Shown here piece after piece: positions 10,489-21,560 of a stretch of 64,000 nucleotides of DNA; the first letter of the stretch is position 1, and each line of letters opens with the position of its first letter. The translations under genes were made by a program, and so were the position numbers. The DNA is taken from positions 66,817,053 through 66,881,052 of the forward strand of contig CM060732.1 in assembly GCA_030704615.1 (NCBI GenBank). The letters run 5' to 3'. Below the pieces are notes generated by a model, which saw only the letters and a list, made by a program, of their open reading frames with translations, did not search any database and was not told the origin of the DNA. This stretch comes from Takakia lepidozioides (Eukaryota > Streptophyta > Takakiopsida > Takakiales > Takakiaceae).

Positions 10489-13421
10489 TCAGATGTCTGA
10501 TAGCTGCTGCTGAAGGAAGGCAAGAATCACGTCATTAAATTTGGCAAATTGCTCTTCATGTATGAAATGACCACCATCAAGGAGCACAATGTCCTTCAGA
10601 TTGGGCACGAAAGTCTTGAAGCCTGGACCTTCTATATACTCCTTGAAACCTGGAAATTCGAACCCCAAGTCCTCCTTACCGGCGATATACAAAGTCGTTG
10701 TTTGGACAGACGAATTTGTCCATGGAGCCTTCAGCTCCCAATTCCTGCACAATTTGACAACCCCACTAAGTCAGTTTCCTTCCCTCTCTACTTTCAAGTA
10801 TGAGGTCCAATACCACGGGGCTTTCAACAACTTTCCATTCTCATGCTGGGTTGTCTTTGTTCTGGGTGCAATAGCTTATTTCAGCTGAGTATCGTACATT
10901 TGTGAACTCTGGTAAACACTAAGCAACAGTCAGAAGGAAATAAATGAGCAAGTCTGCTGTTCGTCAGTGGTACATTTGTGTGAACTTTATCACCACTCTA
11001 TGTCAGATTCTTTCTCCCACTACATAAAGCTCAATCACCTAGTAGGACAGTCGTGTCTGCCTTCTCTCACCATCAATCTGCAGACTGTGTAATGATGACC
11101 TCTCACATCCATAGCTCTACGAGCTTCCCCCTGGACATTATGAAGTTTCTTCCTTTTTCCCTTGCTCTCAAAAGAGGGAACACAATCGAATGCTGAATGC
11201 AGCCCAAGTTCAGCTTAGACAACCAAAAATGCACCAAACTGGATAGGAAACACAATGAAACACAACCCAACTGTCTGAAACCACATGAATGTGCTACTGG
11301 GGAAGAATGAAGACATCTCAAAAGACGTAGAGAAATAAGGCCCAACTTCATTGACATGGCAGGAGCCATTACCTTATCGTCAATTCAAACTCGTGGCCAC
11401 TGGTTCACGAAACTCCCAACTTTAATCAGACTAGTTTGTAAAAGGTACTCAGATGTGTTACATCCTTTGAGGATGGGAGGGAGCTCTGATAGAGGAAAAA
11501 CTCAGGGAGGGAGATTATGCCAGTGCATTTTCAGGGTGAGCAGAATGCGTCAGTGCATCTTACAGCTCCTCGCAATAACAGGGCAAAAAAATAAAAGAGG
11601 GAAGAGGTGCACCTGTCAACATTACGATAGTAATTGAGCGGACCGCTGAAGCCAGACTTTTCATAGTTCTCAGTACAGTACTGGAGGTCTTCTTCAGTGA
11701 ACCACGAGGGGAGGTTCTTGACAACAGGGAACCCACTAGAGAGTTCTTTTCCCTCTGGTGCAATCAAGTTCTCCAGCTTGACACGAAGAACTGATTTAAG
11801 GACTGTCTTAGTTCCTACACTTGCAAAGTCCCGTTCTGCTCTTCCAGGTTCCTGCAGCAAAATTGACACCAAGAAACAGGCCATTAGAAGTGAATAGGTG
11901 TCCCTGTTTATAACACGTGTCTGTCCATGTGTGTCTGGACCCTGAGTGTCAATGTAGAATCGCAGCTAGATGTCACTTTTGTGGAGAGCAGGCTACATTA
12001 GTAGCTGACTTTGTACATTCTTGATGATGGTTATGCCAGCCCTTTGATCAACCACCCATGTAGATTATTGCAGACTATGTTAAAGCACTGTTGCTATGTC
12101 AGGCAGAACCATGAAAACAGGACAGCTACTGGAAGGTTGGCCCAACAAGAACTTTGCCTAGATGGTGGGGTTCCATATGGAACATGTGAGCAAAGATTAG
12201 TTAAGGTCAGCTCTTAAGCAAGCATCTGGATGTGGCTGCAGCAAGTAGATCACTGACTGACCTGGAACCTGTTCTGATAGAACCCTTCCCCAAATACTGC
12301 AACTGCCTGTTTGAGAACGCTGCCACCTGCCAAACGTGGAAAAAAGGGAACGCTGACTGCTACATATGCTCTAACCCGATCAGGCCGTAGCAAGCAGAGA
12401 TCCCATGCAATAAGAGCCCCCCAGTCATGAGCCACCACAAAAACCTGCAGTGGAAAACAGTACCAAAACCATGAAAGTGCAGAATGTGGTACCTACATAG
12501 ACAAAAATATTGACCAATGAAGAGTCCTTGTGCCAATAACCCCACAAAATCTCCTGATCATGCAAACGACAGTAGCTGAATATCTATCCCAGGACATGCT
12601 AACAAACACTTATGCTACAATCCCAAACTGCGAGGATGACAAGACAAGAAGACGAAAGACAAATGACAAGGAGGAGGAGCTAGTGGGCTAGTGGGGAGAA
12701 GGAGATGAAGCTACATGGTGCGGTAGTACAAACAGATGGATGAACAAGAAGCCAATGAGAGAAGGCAGATTCAGGTGCATCCATACCAAAACCTTTGGTG
12801 CAGAATCCATGGATTTGTAATACCTGTTTCTCTCCAAGGGCATCCAGCAAGCCAATGAGATCTCCTACAACATGGAACGATGTGTATTGATCGATGGCTG
12901 TGGGAGCATCTGTCTGGCCATAACCACGCAAGTCAGGCGCTACAACATGGAAGCCAGCTTCTGCCAAAACAGGAATTTGGTGACGCCATGAGTACCACAG
13001 CTCTGGAAACCCGTGAAGAAGTAGCACTGTGGGCCCTGAGACACACAATGTTCACCATACAGTGTCCGGTTACAACATTGATGTGAGAACCCCTGCATCA
13101 CATGGTGAAAACAATTACAGGAGTACCACACAATCAATCAAACTGAGCTTGTGAAAGGTTCAACCCAGAACACTCCGAGAAGCACTGGCCACCTATGCAA
13201 GCACGCCGCGAGGGACAAGGGGGGAGAGAGAGAGAGGAGAATGAGTCAGAGAAGGAAATTTAACAGACTCTGCGTTCACGCATGACTAGCACCTCCAAAT
13301 AACAGAAAGAAACAGGAGAGCAAAATGATTGAATGAGGACGGACAACATACCGGCGCCTTGCTCAGCGATATGCACAGTGATGCCATTGGTCTTGATGAA
13401 GCGATGCGTGATCTCCGCCAT
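10489..13421 (-). CDS. Soluble epoxide hydrolase (alpha/beta hydrolase), five exons
   Basis: Hydrolyses epoxides, such as epoxy fatty acids, to diols, presumably in cytosol or peroxisome. Exons by GT-AG joins: 13421-13352, 13035-12824, 12444-12262, 11851-11613, 10744-10489. All phases match and give 319 aa, the usual size for plant sEH. Exon 1 starts MAEITHRFIKTNGI and ends EQGAG; exon 2 has the oxyanion motif HGFPELW and DLRGYGQTDAP; exon 3 has the nucleophile Asp101 in VAHDWGA. The lid tyrosines are expected at about Tyr150 (GFYQNRFQ) and Tyr229/230 (GPLNYYRN). The acid Asp260 is in AGKEDL and the catalytic His294 in GGHFIHEE. Every catalytic residue is present and no frame is broken, so the gene looks functional. 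A truncated copy lies at 45032-47577. Substrate cannot be read from sequence. Confidence 0.93.
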
Positions 13422-14225
13422 ATTCCCAGCTCAATTCTTGCCTGCATTGGAGCAGCCTCCAATGGTAGCGTTCCAGAATCAATAAAAAGGCAACCCAGGA
13501 GTAGAGAGAGATTGACAAGAAGGGTGGCCGAGCTCGGTAGCTCAGACGGAAGCATTCAAGCATTACCAATGAGAATTGTGTAACTTCGAAGACAACGTCC
13601 CCACAATCTTCGGGATTGATCTAGCCTGACTTGCTATGGTGCAAGTGCAGACATCTTCAAGATAAATATCTCGTAGGCAAATTACTCAACTCAGCTGTGT
13701 GCACAAACCGATGACGATCAACAAAGGCTGGCTACGAAGTAGCTTTCCCAAGGGAGAAAACGACGCAGGACCCAAGTGGTTTCGCCTGAATTCAAATCAC
13801 TCCCTGAAACTGCTTTTAGCTAGTGGTAAGAGAATATCATGGATTGACCCCCGACACTGACAATGCAAACTCAACTAGAGCAGCAAACTCAACGCACAAC
13901 CGAGACTCTGGTCTGAGACTATCGAAGACAGTGTACTCGTGCCTCACTGCAAGTACATTTCACTAAATTTACAGCTAGTACAGCCTCCTTAAATGCCGAT
14001 GCTTGACTTGGTAGCAACTATTACCTGGAGAGTTTTTGCTCAGTCCTCCTTCTGTCTTCCTTGGCAGTTCACTGGGCGTGTCTGCCCTGCCTCTGCAGAA
14101 CCAGAGAAATTCTTGAGCTGTCCACTGAGCAATAGAGTGTCTACATTCGGTAGACGTTAATGCTACATAGAAATCCAAGGTTTGGCTCTCTTCTCTACAA
14201 GAGAATCTTCTCTGAGCATCGTGTT
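13422..14225. other. Upstream region of the epoxide hydrolase gene
   Basis: This should hold the promoter and 5' leader of the minus-strand hydrolase gene, whose ATG is at 13421. I see no strong TATA box and no second gene. Confidence 0.4.
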
Positions 14226-14545
14226 GAACTCAATGGAGTAAATGTGGTCAAAGGACCTTAGACCGTTTGTCGGCTCTCTTGTAGAGATAGACTCTGCAAC
14301 ATGTTGAAGTCAATGGAGACAATGTGGTCAAAGGACCTTACACCGTATCAAGGCTCCTATTGGTGTGTTGTGCTGACTCATGCCCCTTACTCTCACCTCC
14401 TCTTATGTTTTGCCAAAGCAAGAGAGCCCATGGCCATTTTAGGCTTGTTGAACTAAACGGAGAAAATGTAATCAAAGGACTTAGACCGGGTCAAGGCAGC
14501 GATTAGTGTGATCAGTGTGTTGTTGTGAAAAATCATGCTCCCTTC
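14226..14545 (+). repeat. Three degenerate direct repeats
   Basis: A unit built around GTTGAA-CTCAATGGAG-AATGTGGTCAAAGGACCTTA occurs three times (cores near 14246, 14328 and 14470). Copies two and three also share TCTTATGTTTTGCCAAAGCA. The spacing is about 85-140 bases. No coding potential is seen. Confidence 0.55.
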
Positions 14546-14569
14546 CTCTTATGTTTTGCCAAAGCAAAT

Positions 14570-14745
14570 ATATAAGGGGAGGGAGGGCACCTGTGTTGGA
14601 GTGGGTGAAATGTTGAAATGTGAGGCCACCTGTAAAGGCTAGCTTAGAAGTAGGAGGGTGGGCCCTTCTTCCAAAATATTCCAAAGAAGTAGATTAAGGT
14701 GAGGATGAGGGTGTGGGCCCTTGCATCGCTCACTGGAGACACTAG
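14570..14745 (+). repeat. Dispersed repeat, copy 1 (copy 2 at 56825-57010)
   Basis: The stretch with GGGAGGGAGGGCACCTGTGT, TGAAATGTGAGGCCA, and GGCTAGCTTAGAAGTAGGAG aligns in the same order and orientation with 56825-57010, with small indels. It is an uncharacterised dispersed element present twice in this window. Confidence 0.6.
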
Positions 14746-14902
14746 GCCTGTGCACATGCACCTTTGCTCACTCCCGTTTGCCAGGCGAATTCGCCACTGG
14801 CCGGCCCCACGTCAAGGAGCGAAGCGAAGGACTGTACCCGGCACATGCAGCGAACGGTTGGTGGCCCTGTCGCGTTTTTCCTTTTGGAGTTGGTTTTTAC
14901 AG

Positions 14903-14975
14903 CTGGGTGCTTGCCATTACATGCCCAGGTGTCAGCCATTGCACATTGAGGTGTTTGCCATTACACGCTCAAGCT
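14903..14975 (+). repeat. 22-bp tandem repeat, three units
   Basis: Three adjacent units follow the pattern GTG(C/T)(T/C)(T/A)GCCATT(A/G)CA...AG. They form a short minisatellite with no sign of function. Confidence 0.5.
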
Positions 14976-15149
14976 TGTTAATCAAAACCAAGACTAGAAA
15001 AAAGGACCAAGTTCTCATGCAAAAGGTTTTCCTCATTTGGATGCTTCTTTTTGTTACCTTAGGAAATTGTGCAATGTTCAAGTCTGGAGTGAGGCATCTG
15101 TTTGCAGATAATGTTCCGCCAATAGGGTTTAGTTTCCTTCCAATTTTGT

Positions 15150-16075
15150 GTGTCATTGCAAAGAGAGAGAGACATCCACCTCGCTTGTGGTGGAAAAAAC
15201 CTAGACAATACACGCATAGGGATAATGTAGAAAGAGTATAGCAGCACAAAAGTGTGAGTCAGCATAACACATGCCAACACATGCCATACAGTATGGACTG
15301 TAGTAGACCATACAGTATGAAAGAGTATGGCACACTACACCTGCAATGAGAGACAATAAATGTTTAATGTTTTACAGAATAAGTTCTATAGATTTCAACA
15401 ACTTTGTGGTAGAATTGACACATTTCTTGCAATCTCGATGTCTTAATTCTGTGAGGCCACAATTAGAGATCAGAAAATTTGTGGCCATTATTCTATATAG
15501 GTTTGCTCATGGGTATAGTGCTACACATATGGCTGATCGTTTCAATGTAGGTGCATCAACCATACGAAAGTATGTTGATATTGTGTGTGACATTCTAACT
15601 GATGCCAACAAATTGTTCAGCAAGTACATGTATCCATTTAGGTGACCGTTTGAACGAGATTATAGACCGTTTCTAGGACCTGATAAGACTACCTAATATT
15701 TGTGGAGCAAATGATGGCAGTCACATTTTTTTAGCTGAGCTTCCCAATAAAAGAGTTACACTTGCAATTAGTGACTTTACAATAGAAAAAAAATACCACG
15801 GTATCGTGCTGCAAACAGTTTGCAAATGTAGACAAGAGATTTTGGAATATTGTATGTGCGGGCCAACCATGAGGGGTTCATGATGGAGGACAGTTCAAGA
15901 TATCGAGCCTGTATAGACGATTCTTCAAGAGCCAGCGGTCATTGTTGGAGGCATAAGATGCACTATGTACTTGATTGGAGATGCATCTTATCCTATCCGC
16001 ACCTACTTGCAAAAGAATTGGAAAACCCGCAATCCTGTTGACATAGAAAAGAGAAAATTTGATTGTATACCCAAA
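15150..16075 (+). pseudogene. PIF/Harbinger-like transposase remnant
   Basis: The longest open part (15346-15645) encodes IRKFVAIILYRFAHGYS, then MADRFNVGASTIRKYV, the helix-turn-helix-like segment before the DDE_4 nuclease domain. Past an in-frame stop it continues with ICGANDGSHI (first catalytic Asp region) and, near 15970-16030, GDASYPIRTYLQKNW (second Asp region). The third acidic residue and the C-terminus are not found, and there are several stops and frameshifts. A possible N-terminus (LWWKKPRQYT) lies near 15190. The element is dead. Confidence 0.7.
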
Positions 16076-16239
16076 TATGTGTATAGGTCGTCTTGGTCCA
16101 GGGCTTGCTAAATCGTGAGCAGAATCCGTGAGCAGAATGCTGCTCACACTTTTGGATGTGATCACCTATAACCATAAACACTTATTCGGCTTAGAAGACC
16201 CATTACTGCGAGTAGTGTCCAGTATAACATGCATACCAA

Positions 16240-16310
16240 TGCATCGTTATGGTTGAATGATGGATGAATGATGGATGAATGGCACATAGATGAATGTAGT
16301 TTGTGGTTGA
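16240..16310 (+). repeat. GATGGATGAATG minisatellite
   Basis: Repeats of GATGGATGAATG. Related tracts occur at 28380-28700 (same strand) and at about 26340-26420 (opposite strand), next to the other transposon remnants. Confidence 0.5.
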
Positions 16311-16689
16311 ATGCAAAATTAAAAAGCATTTTTGAGTAGTGATTGCCAAATCCCCCGAGCTCCAAAGTGAACCTCTGCCAACTACAAAGGGTTGTGGTTG
16401 TCATTTTACCAGATATCCTAAGTCGAGAGAGATGCTGACACCCAATTGCAAAAAAGGTGGAGAGGCCGTTTGGTACTTTAATATAAATCGCTTGAAAACA
16501 GCCGATTCATTCCGACGAAGAATATCCACTGCTACTAGAGTTGGAGTCCAAAACAAAGGCGGGACTGTCTATGAAGACACTAGCCCTACTCTGCACAAAA
16601 TCCTCTCTATCGTAAAGCACAAGAGGGGGAGAAGAAAGGAGACTAAATTCGCAAGCTGCGGCCTCCGCATAACATGACATCTATAACGT
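16311..16689. other. Unassigned sequence
   Basis: A 112-codon plus-strand frame (16339-16677) is present but carries no recognisable domain and lies between repeats. I do not call it a gene. Confidence 0.3.
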
Positions 16690-17930
16690 CTCCTGATGTG
16701 CTATTTGGGGTGAATGACATCTACAAATTGCTCGGATCACATCACTTATGATTTGTTGTCATGTCCTTCTTCCATGTGACCAGAAATGTTGGGTAAACGC
16801 TAGGTCTTTTGCTTGCAAAGCGGGGGTTGGGTTTTTTTTTCAAGTTTTTTAATTTTAATTTTAATTTTAATTTTTTCCCCTGAATGTGCTAGATTAAGGT
16901 GTCGTTGACGACACCTTAATCGACCTTTATCTGGCTAGTCTTCTGGTGTGCTATTTCAGGTGAATGACATCTACAAATTGTTCGGACCACATAACTTATG
17001 ATTTGTTGTCATGTCATTCTTCCATATGATCAGAAATCCATGCTGGGTAAACGCTAGGTCTTTTGTTTGCAAAGCAGGGGTTGGATTCATTTGCAAGTTT
17101 TCTAAATTTTATTATTATTTTATTTTTCCCCGAATGGCTGGTCCTCTGCAGCGTTTATTTTTTGGCGACTTTTTGCCAAATGGCGACCTCAAAAAATAAA
17201 AAATAATATTCTGTAGCAAATTTCATGTTTTGTCATAGATGAAATCGCCAAATTTCTCCAAAAATAATAATAATAATGGATGAATTCGCTATTTGGGGTG
17301 AATGGTATCTACAAATTGCTCGGACCTATGATTCGTTGCCGTGTCCTTGTTCCATGTGATCAGAAATCCATGTTGGATAAACGCCAGGTCTTTTGCTTGC
17401 AAAGCAGGGGTTTAGTTCATTTGCAAGTTTTCCCTATATATATATATATATATATATATTATTTCTATTTCTATTTTATTTTTATTTTTCCCCGAATGTG
17501 CCAGATTAAGGTGTTGTCAACACACCTTAATATGGCTGGTCTTCTAGTATGCTATTTGGGATGAATGACATCTACAAATTGCTCGGACCACATAACTTAT
17601 GATTCGTTGTCATGTCCTTCTTCCATGTGACCAGAAATTCATGCTGGTAAACGCCAGGTCTTTTGCTTGCAAAGCAAAGGTTGGGTTCATTTGCAAGTTT
17701 TTCCATATATATATAATTTTATTAATTTGTTTTTATTTTATTTTTCCCGGAATGTGCTAGATTGACAACACCTTAATCTGGCTGGTCTTCTGGTGTGTTA
17801 TTTGTAGTGAATGGCATCTACAAATTGCTCGGACCACATAACTTATGATTCGTTGTCATGTCTTTCTTCCGGGTGACCAGAAATCCATGCTGGGTAAACG
17901 CCAGGTCTCTTGCTTGCAAAGCAGGGGTTG
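16690..17930 (+). repeat. Tandem array of 250-340 bp units with a hairpin in the linker
   Basis: Five units start near 16695, 16940, 17285, 17545 and 17790. Each has the conserved head GCTATTTGGGGTGAATG, then CTACAAATTGCTCGGACCAC, then GGTCTTTTGCTTGCAAAGCA, followed by a variable AT-rich tract (ATTTTA, (TA)n) and a linker. In the first unit the linker holds a perfect 14-bp inverted repeat, GATTAAGGTGTCGT then TG then its complement; later units carry decayed versions. A sixth unit continues at 25880-26215, so the array was split by the insertion at 17931-25879. Confidence 0.8.
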
Positions 17931-18284
17931 TGTTGTGCGCATACATATCGCTACACAACTACATCGCTGTCCAAAACCACACAACACAAGTGCACGCCAC
18001 ACACTAGTATGTCACTAGTCCACACAATCGCCCCCATAGCTGGTGTTTAGGTCCCTCTAAGTCCAGGTAGCCACAAGATGTGATAGTGACCATAGCCTCA
18101 CTAAGTCCTCCACCACTGTCCCTACTACACTCAAACTCGATAGATCAAGAGGCCGAGTGCAAGAGTTGCCCCATCGTTAGTCGCCATCTTGCAATCTGTG
18201 AACTTGAGCCTGGGATCTCGTGTATTGACTCCTACGAGCTTGGCCTCCCATGTCTTGTTAGCTGCCTCTAGTCATGTCCACTGC

Positions 18285-18435
18285 CACTATCCCAGTAGTG
18301 TGGACATAACCAATCTCCATCAGGAACCCTCTCAAGAGGTGGTGTCAAGCATCACATATGCCAACCTCTTGAGCATCGATCACACACCAGCATGGTGGCT
18401 GCCCTTTTGGCAGACCCACAGAGCATGCATCTCAA
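18285..18435 (-). pseudogene. PHD-type zinc finger in the retrotransposon
   Basis: The translation gives CMLCGSAKRA...VCDRCSRGWHM, an in-frame TGA (18352-18354), then CLTPPLERVPDGDWLCP. The order C-x2-C, C-x2-C, W-H, C, W-x-C is that of a PHD finger, a module that usually reads histone H3 tails. It follows the broken RT start directly, so the junction RT-GRIDPNLAVVPAG is probably a deletion scar. In an intact element the finger might guide integration or chromatin binding; that is inference. Confidence 0.65.
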
Positions 18436-18471
18436 ACCTGCAGGTACCACTGCCAGGTTTGGGTCAATCCT

Positions 18472-18760
18472 GCCATCGACATTCTTCTTGGCTAGTATCA
18501 CTGTGGCTGAAGCATACTCTCCCCCAGATAGCTCTACCAAACCAGCCTCCCAAAGATCATGAGTTCTCATTTGAATCAAGGACCTCTCCATGTCACTATA
18601 TCTATAGGGTCTTCGAAAGATTGGCGTGTCAGTAGCCAATTCAATGCGAATCTCTTGACCCTTCAGTGCCTAAGTCCTTCAAACTGAAGGCAAAGCAGTT
18701 ATTGTAAGCCCTCAAGAACCGCCGTATACGTCGTCTCTCTCCTCCGGTGACTATAGGTCC
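18472..18760 (-). pseudogene. Ty3 reverse transcriptase, N-terminal start only
   Basis: TDTPIFRRPYRYSDMERSLI followed by EAGLVELSGGEYASATVILA and KKNVDG is the canonical beginning of a Ty3/Gypsy RT. Just upstream, in another frame, FLRAYNNCFAFSLKDLG matches the pre-RT segment. The palm motifs, including YxDD, are absent because the sequence jumps to the PHD finger. Confidence 0.75.
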
Positions 18761-19017
18761 AATGTCAGGCTCCCAATTGTCCTCCGTAACTGCAACCTTA
18801 AGTCCAGCAGACTTAGAGGTAGGAGACGCGTCCCGTGGTTGCTATGCCGCAACCTCTTGAGCAGTATTCCCTTCCTGTTCAATCAATGACAAGGCCTCAT
18901 CCTGCCCCATCACCCATCCTTGAGGACCTCATCAACCCGAGAAGAATCCCCAACCTCATCTATCATAGCCGCCTTGGCTGCCAACTCCCTCTGAACCTCG
19001 AGCACCTCCCACGTGTG

Positions 19018-20130
19018 TCATGGATGTCTACACCCCGTGGTCCTCACCGGCTCGCCCCCACTCACTGCCTGTATCGTCTCGGTAGGCAGAGAGACTGTCA
19101 AGGGAAGTGCACTCCGCACTCTACGTTGCTCAGCCATAGCAAAGCTGGTAATCCAGGTCAAGCAATTGAGATCCATTGCTTGCCCCAACACCTGACGCCG
19201 TAATGCCTCAGAAAGAGAAGACACCGCCGTGGTACCAGTGGTAAAATCCATCGCCCGTTCACGCTCGTCAGCATTAGGCTCCATTAATTGTAACAACTTA
19301 GCATCCCACAGGAGGCCAGGTCCACCATCCCGGAAAGCGTGCGATCCTGGGAAGCTGAGCAGTGTAGGTAATGCTGCTCGTGATTGACCCACCCTGTTGA
19401 CCACTGCCAAAGGCGAACGGTCATCGTGTCTCACATGCTGAGACTGTCTCCCTGTGTCCAAAATGTTATCCACTGTGAGGTGTGCTGGCCGCTGCACCCC
19501 ATCAAATGCACGCTTGAGCAGTGCGGGTGGCATCAAGTTAGTCCACCATAGCCGTGGACGATGAGCCCGTGACCCCAATGTAGCTGCATCTAGCAACACT
19601 GCTGATCCAAGCCACGACCAGACTTGATGCACACTGGCCATCACCCTGGCCCGAGAATCACCCATCAGTGGCACATTCTCCAAGATGTATGCTGGAGATA
19701 CAGCTTGATGAAGCTGCAAGTGACGCAAAACCCGCACCATCTCCCAAAACAGACCCGACCTCGAGTCTCGCAATCCATTGTCATGCCCGGCTGATGAATG
19801 CCCTTGGCAAGGCCAACCTGCCACTACTAGATCAATGGAGCCAACCCGCTCCAAATCCTACGCCCCCAGCAACGAAATGTCTGTTGGCAAGGCCTGCTGA
19901 TATCCACGAACTGCAGACACCGGCAACAACTCAGGGTACTGCTGCACCATCTGAGCAGCATAACGGAGTGAGATGCGTCATGCAGTCTCATCCCTCTCCA
20001 CATACAAGTAACGCTGAACTTGTATACTTGCCTGTAGAACAGCAGCCAACCCGGTGCTGATCCCGCCAAACAAGTCCAGAAGGCAAATGCCTTCATCCGG
20101 ATACTGCCACACAATAGGTGTGGTATCCAA
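19018..20130 (-). pseudogene. DNA (cytosine-5) methyltransferase domain inside the retrotransposon
   Basis: All the main C5-MTase motifs appear in order. Motif I (SAM binding): LLDLFGGISTGLAA at about 20085-20045. Motif IV with the catalytic Cys: GWPCQGHS at about 19820-19797. Motif VI: YILENVP at about 19690-19665. Motif VIII-like: AHRPRLWWTN at about 19565-19535. A motif X-like end: RRQVLGQAMDLNCLTWI at about 19200-19150. The APHR-like motif VIII and the order recall the DNMT3/DRM group rather than DNMT1, but that is tentative. Two in-frame stops (19978-19980 TGA, 19858-19860 TAG) lie between motifs I and IV; the rest is open for 278 codons. It lies between protease and RT, so it would have been made as part of the polyprotein. 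Family knowledge: it would methylate cytosines in DNA. Confidence 0.85.
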
Positions 20131-20489
20131 TGGTGACAACTCAGGTGACCCTAGTGCAATACCTGCACTCTCCTCCTCTCCTGATGGTACGAAGGCCCGT
20201 ACCTAGGCTTATTGCACCCGTCTATCAGTAACCTGCTGCAAATCTTTGCTCGTACCCCACAATGGAGTGTGAGCAACCATGGCAGGCAACTCCGCCGTAC
20301 CATGCATGTCATCCTGCTCTGCTGGAGGTGGCACATCCTTTGCATGGGCATTGCCCTCCAGCAACTCTCCAGGCCAAGTCACTACAACTGTGAATGCTGC
20401 AAGTGTCGGCATCTTGCCCTGTTGGGCAACCGCAACTCCTCCTATGAACGTCACATGGAGCTGCACACGCCGACCCTCCCTGATTGTCA

Positions 20490-20880
20490 TCCAGGCCTGT
20501 AGGATGCTAACTCCTCCCAAAAATCCAGGGTGAAGCCCATGGGATATAACACTGCCCCACCAACGAGGACATCATAAGAGACCGCATCTGTCACGATGAC
20601 CTTGGCTCGCATCACTGAGCATCTATTGGATGATCCGGCTGTAGTCTAATGGCTAACTCACGCCGTGTCATGCCCCGAGCTTGCTTTGATCCTCCCAGAG
20701 ATGTCTGTATCTGGAAAGGACAAGGCTCCATATCCGCCTCCATGAGGCCTAAGCCTACAATAGCAGCTTTGCCCAGCATCAATGGCTGAGCTCCCGAGTC
20801 CAACAAGACCCGCAGTGGCCGGTACCTCTTGCCTGCCGGTCCACTCAAACAGAAAATACCATCCTAGTTGTCTAACAAGA
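20490..20880 (-). pseudogene. Retroviral-type aspartic protease region
   Basis: RPLRVLLDSGAQPLMLGKAA contains the catalytic DSGA motif. After a frame change near 20615 the second half reads VTDAVSYDVLVGGAVLYPMG and FTLDFWEE, matching the C-terminal part of Ty3-type proteases. A stop (20864-20866 TAG) lies just upstream. Between here and the methyltransferase is about 300 bases of open but unrecognised linker. Confidence 0.7.
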
Positions 20881-20956
20881 CAACTCCAGGTGTCACCATG
20901 GCGCGCTCAATGGCTGGCCTAGCTGGCAGCTCCACCAATCTGGCAGCTACAGCTTG

Positions 20957-21560
20957 TCATGGCGCCGCCGTGGCAGTCTTGACCCTCAAATTTGAGGATC
21001 CTTCCGGCACTACACCTCCCACTATCTCCACAGAAGATGAAGTAACCTCCCCACTCTCACAGAGTGTAGCTGCCAGCCTGAACACCTCAGCTGGTCTTAC
21101 CCCCGGCGTCGCAATCATGGTAGCCGAGAACAATGGAGCCTGACACACAGATGTGGCCGCTCCCAGCAGCACACTGGCTGCCGTAACCTTTGCAACACTA
21201 GGTAGTGGTGCTGCCCGTGTAGCTCTCCCCAATGGCATTGTAACCTCCGCCTCGGTAACAGTCGGGCGAGAACTAGGTGCCATGGATGGCGTCGACACTA
21301 TCTCCGCCAATGTGAATGACTGAGGAAGCCTCGACTGACGGCTTGCCTCCCCATGCTGTGAATCCAATTCCACCTCTGCACCTCGTGGCTCAGGAACTCG
21401 TGCTGCTCCTCCAGTCACGGCTGCAGCAGACTCCACTTGCACTAGTGGTAGTGCTGCTCCGCACATGAATCCCATGCCTCCCATATCTCCTCCCTCAGGA
21501 GCAGGAGCTGGACCATCCGGCCTTGGAGCTGGTACCACCTGAGCTGTGGCCATGGCAGCG
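20957..21560 (-). pseudogene. Pro/Ala-rich linker between gag and protease
   Basis: An open minus-strand stretch of about 198 codons is rich in Pro, Ala, Ser and Val (QVVPAPRPDGPAPAPEGGD). It continues the gag frame after decayed stops and leads, in the same frame, into the protease. It ends at a TGA (20957-20959). No domain is recognised; such low-complexity linkers are common between gag and pol. Confidence 0.55.
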
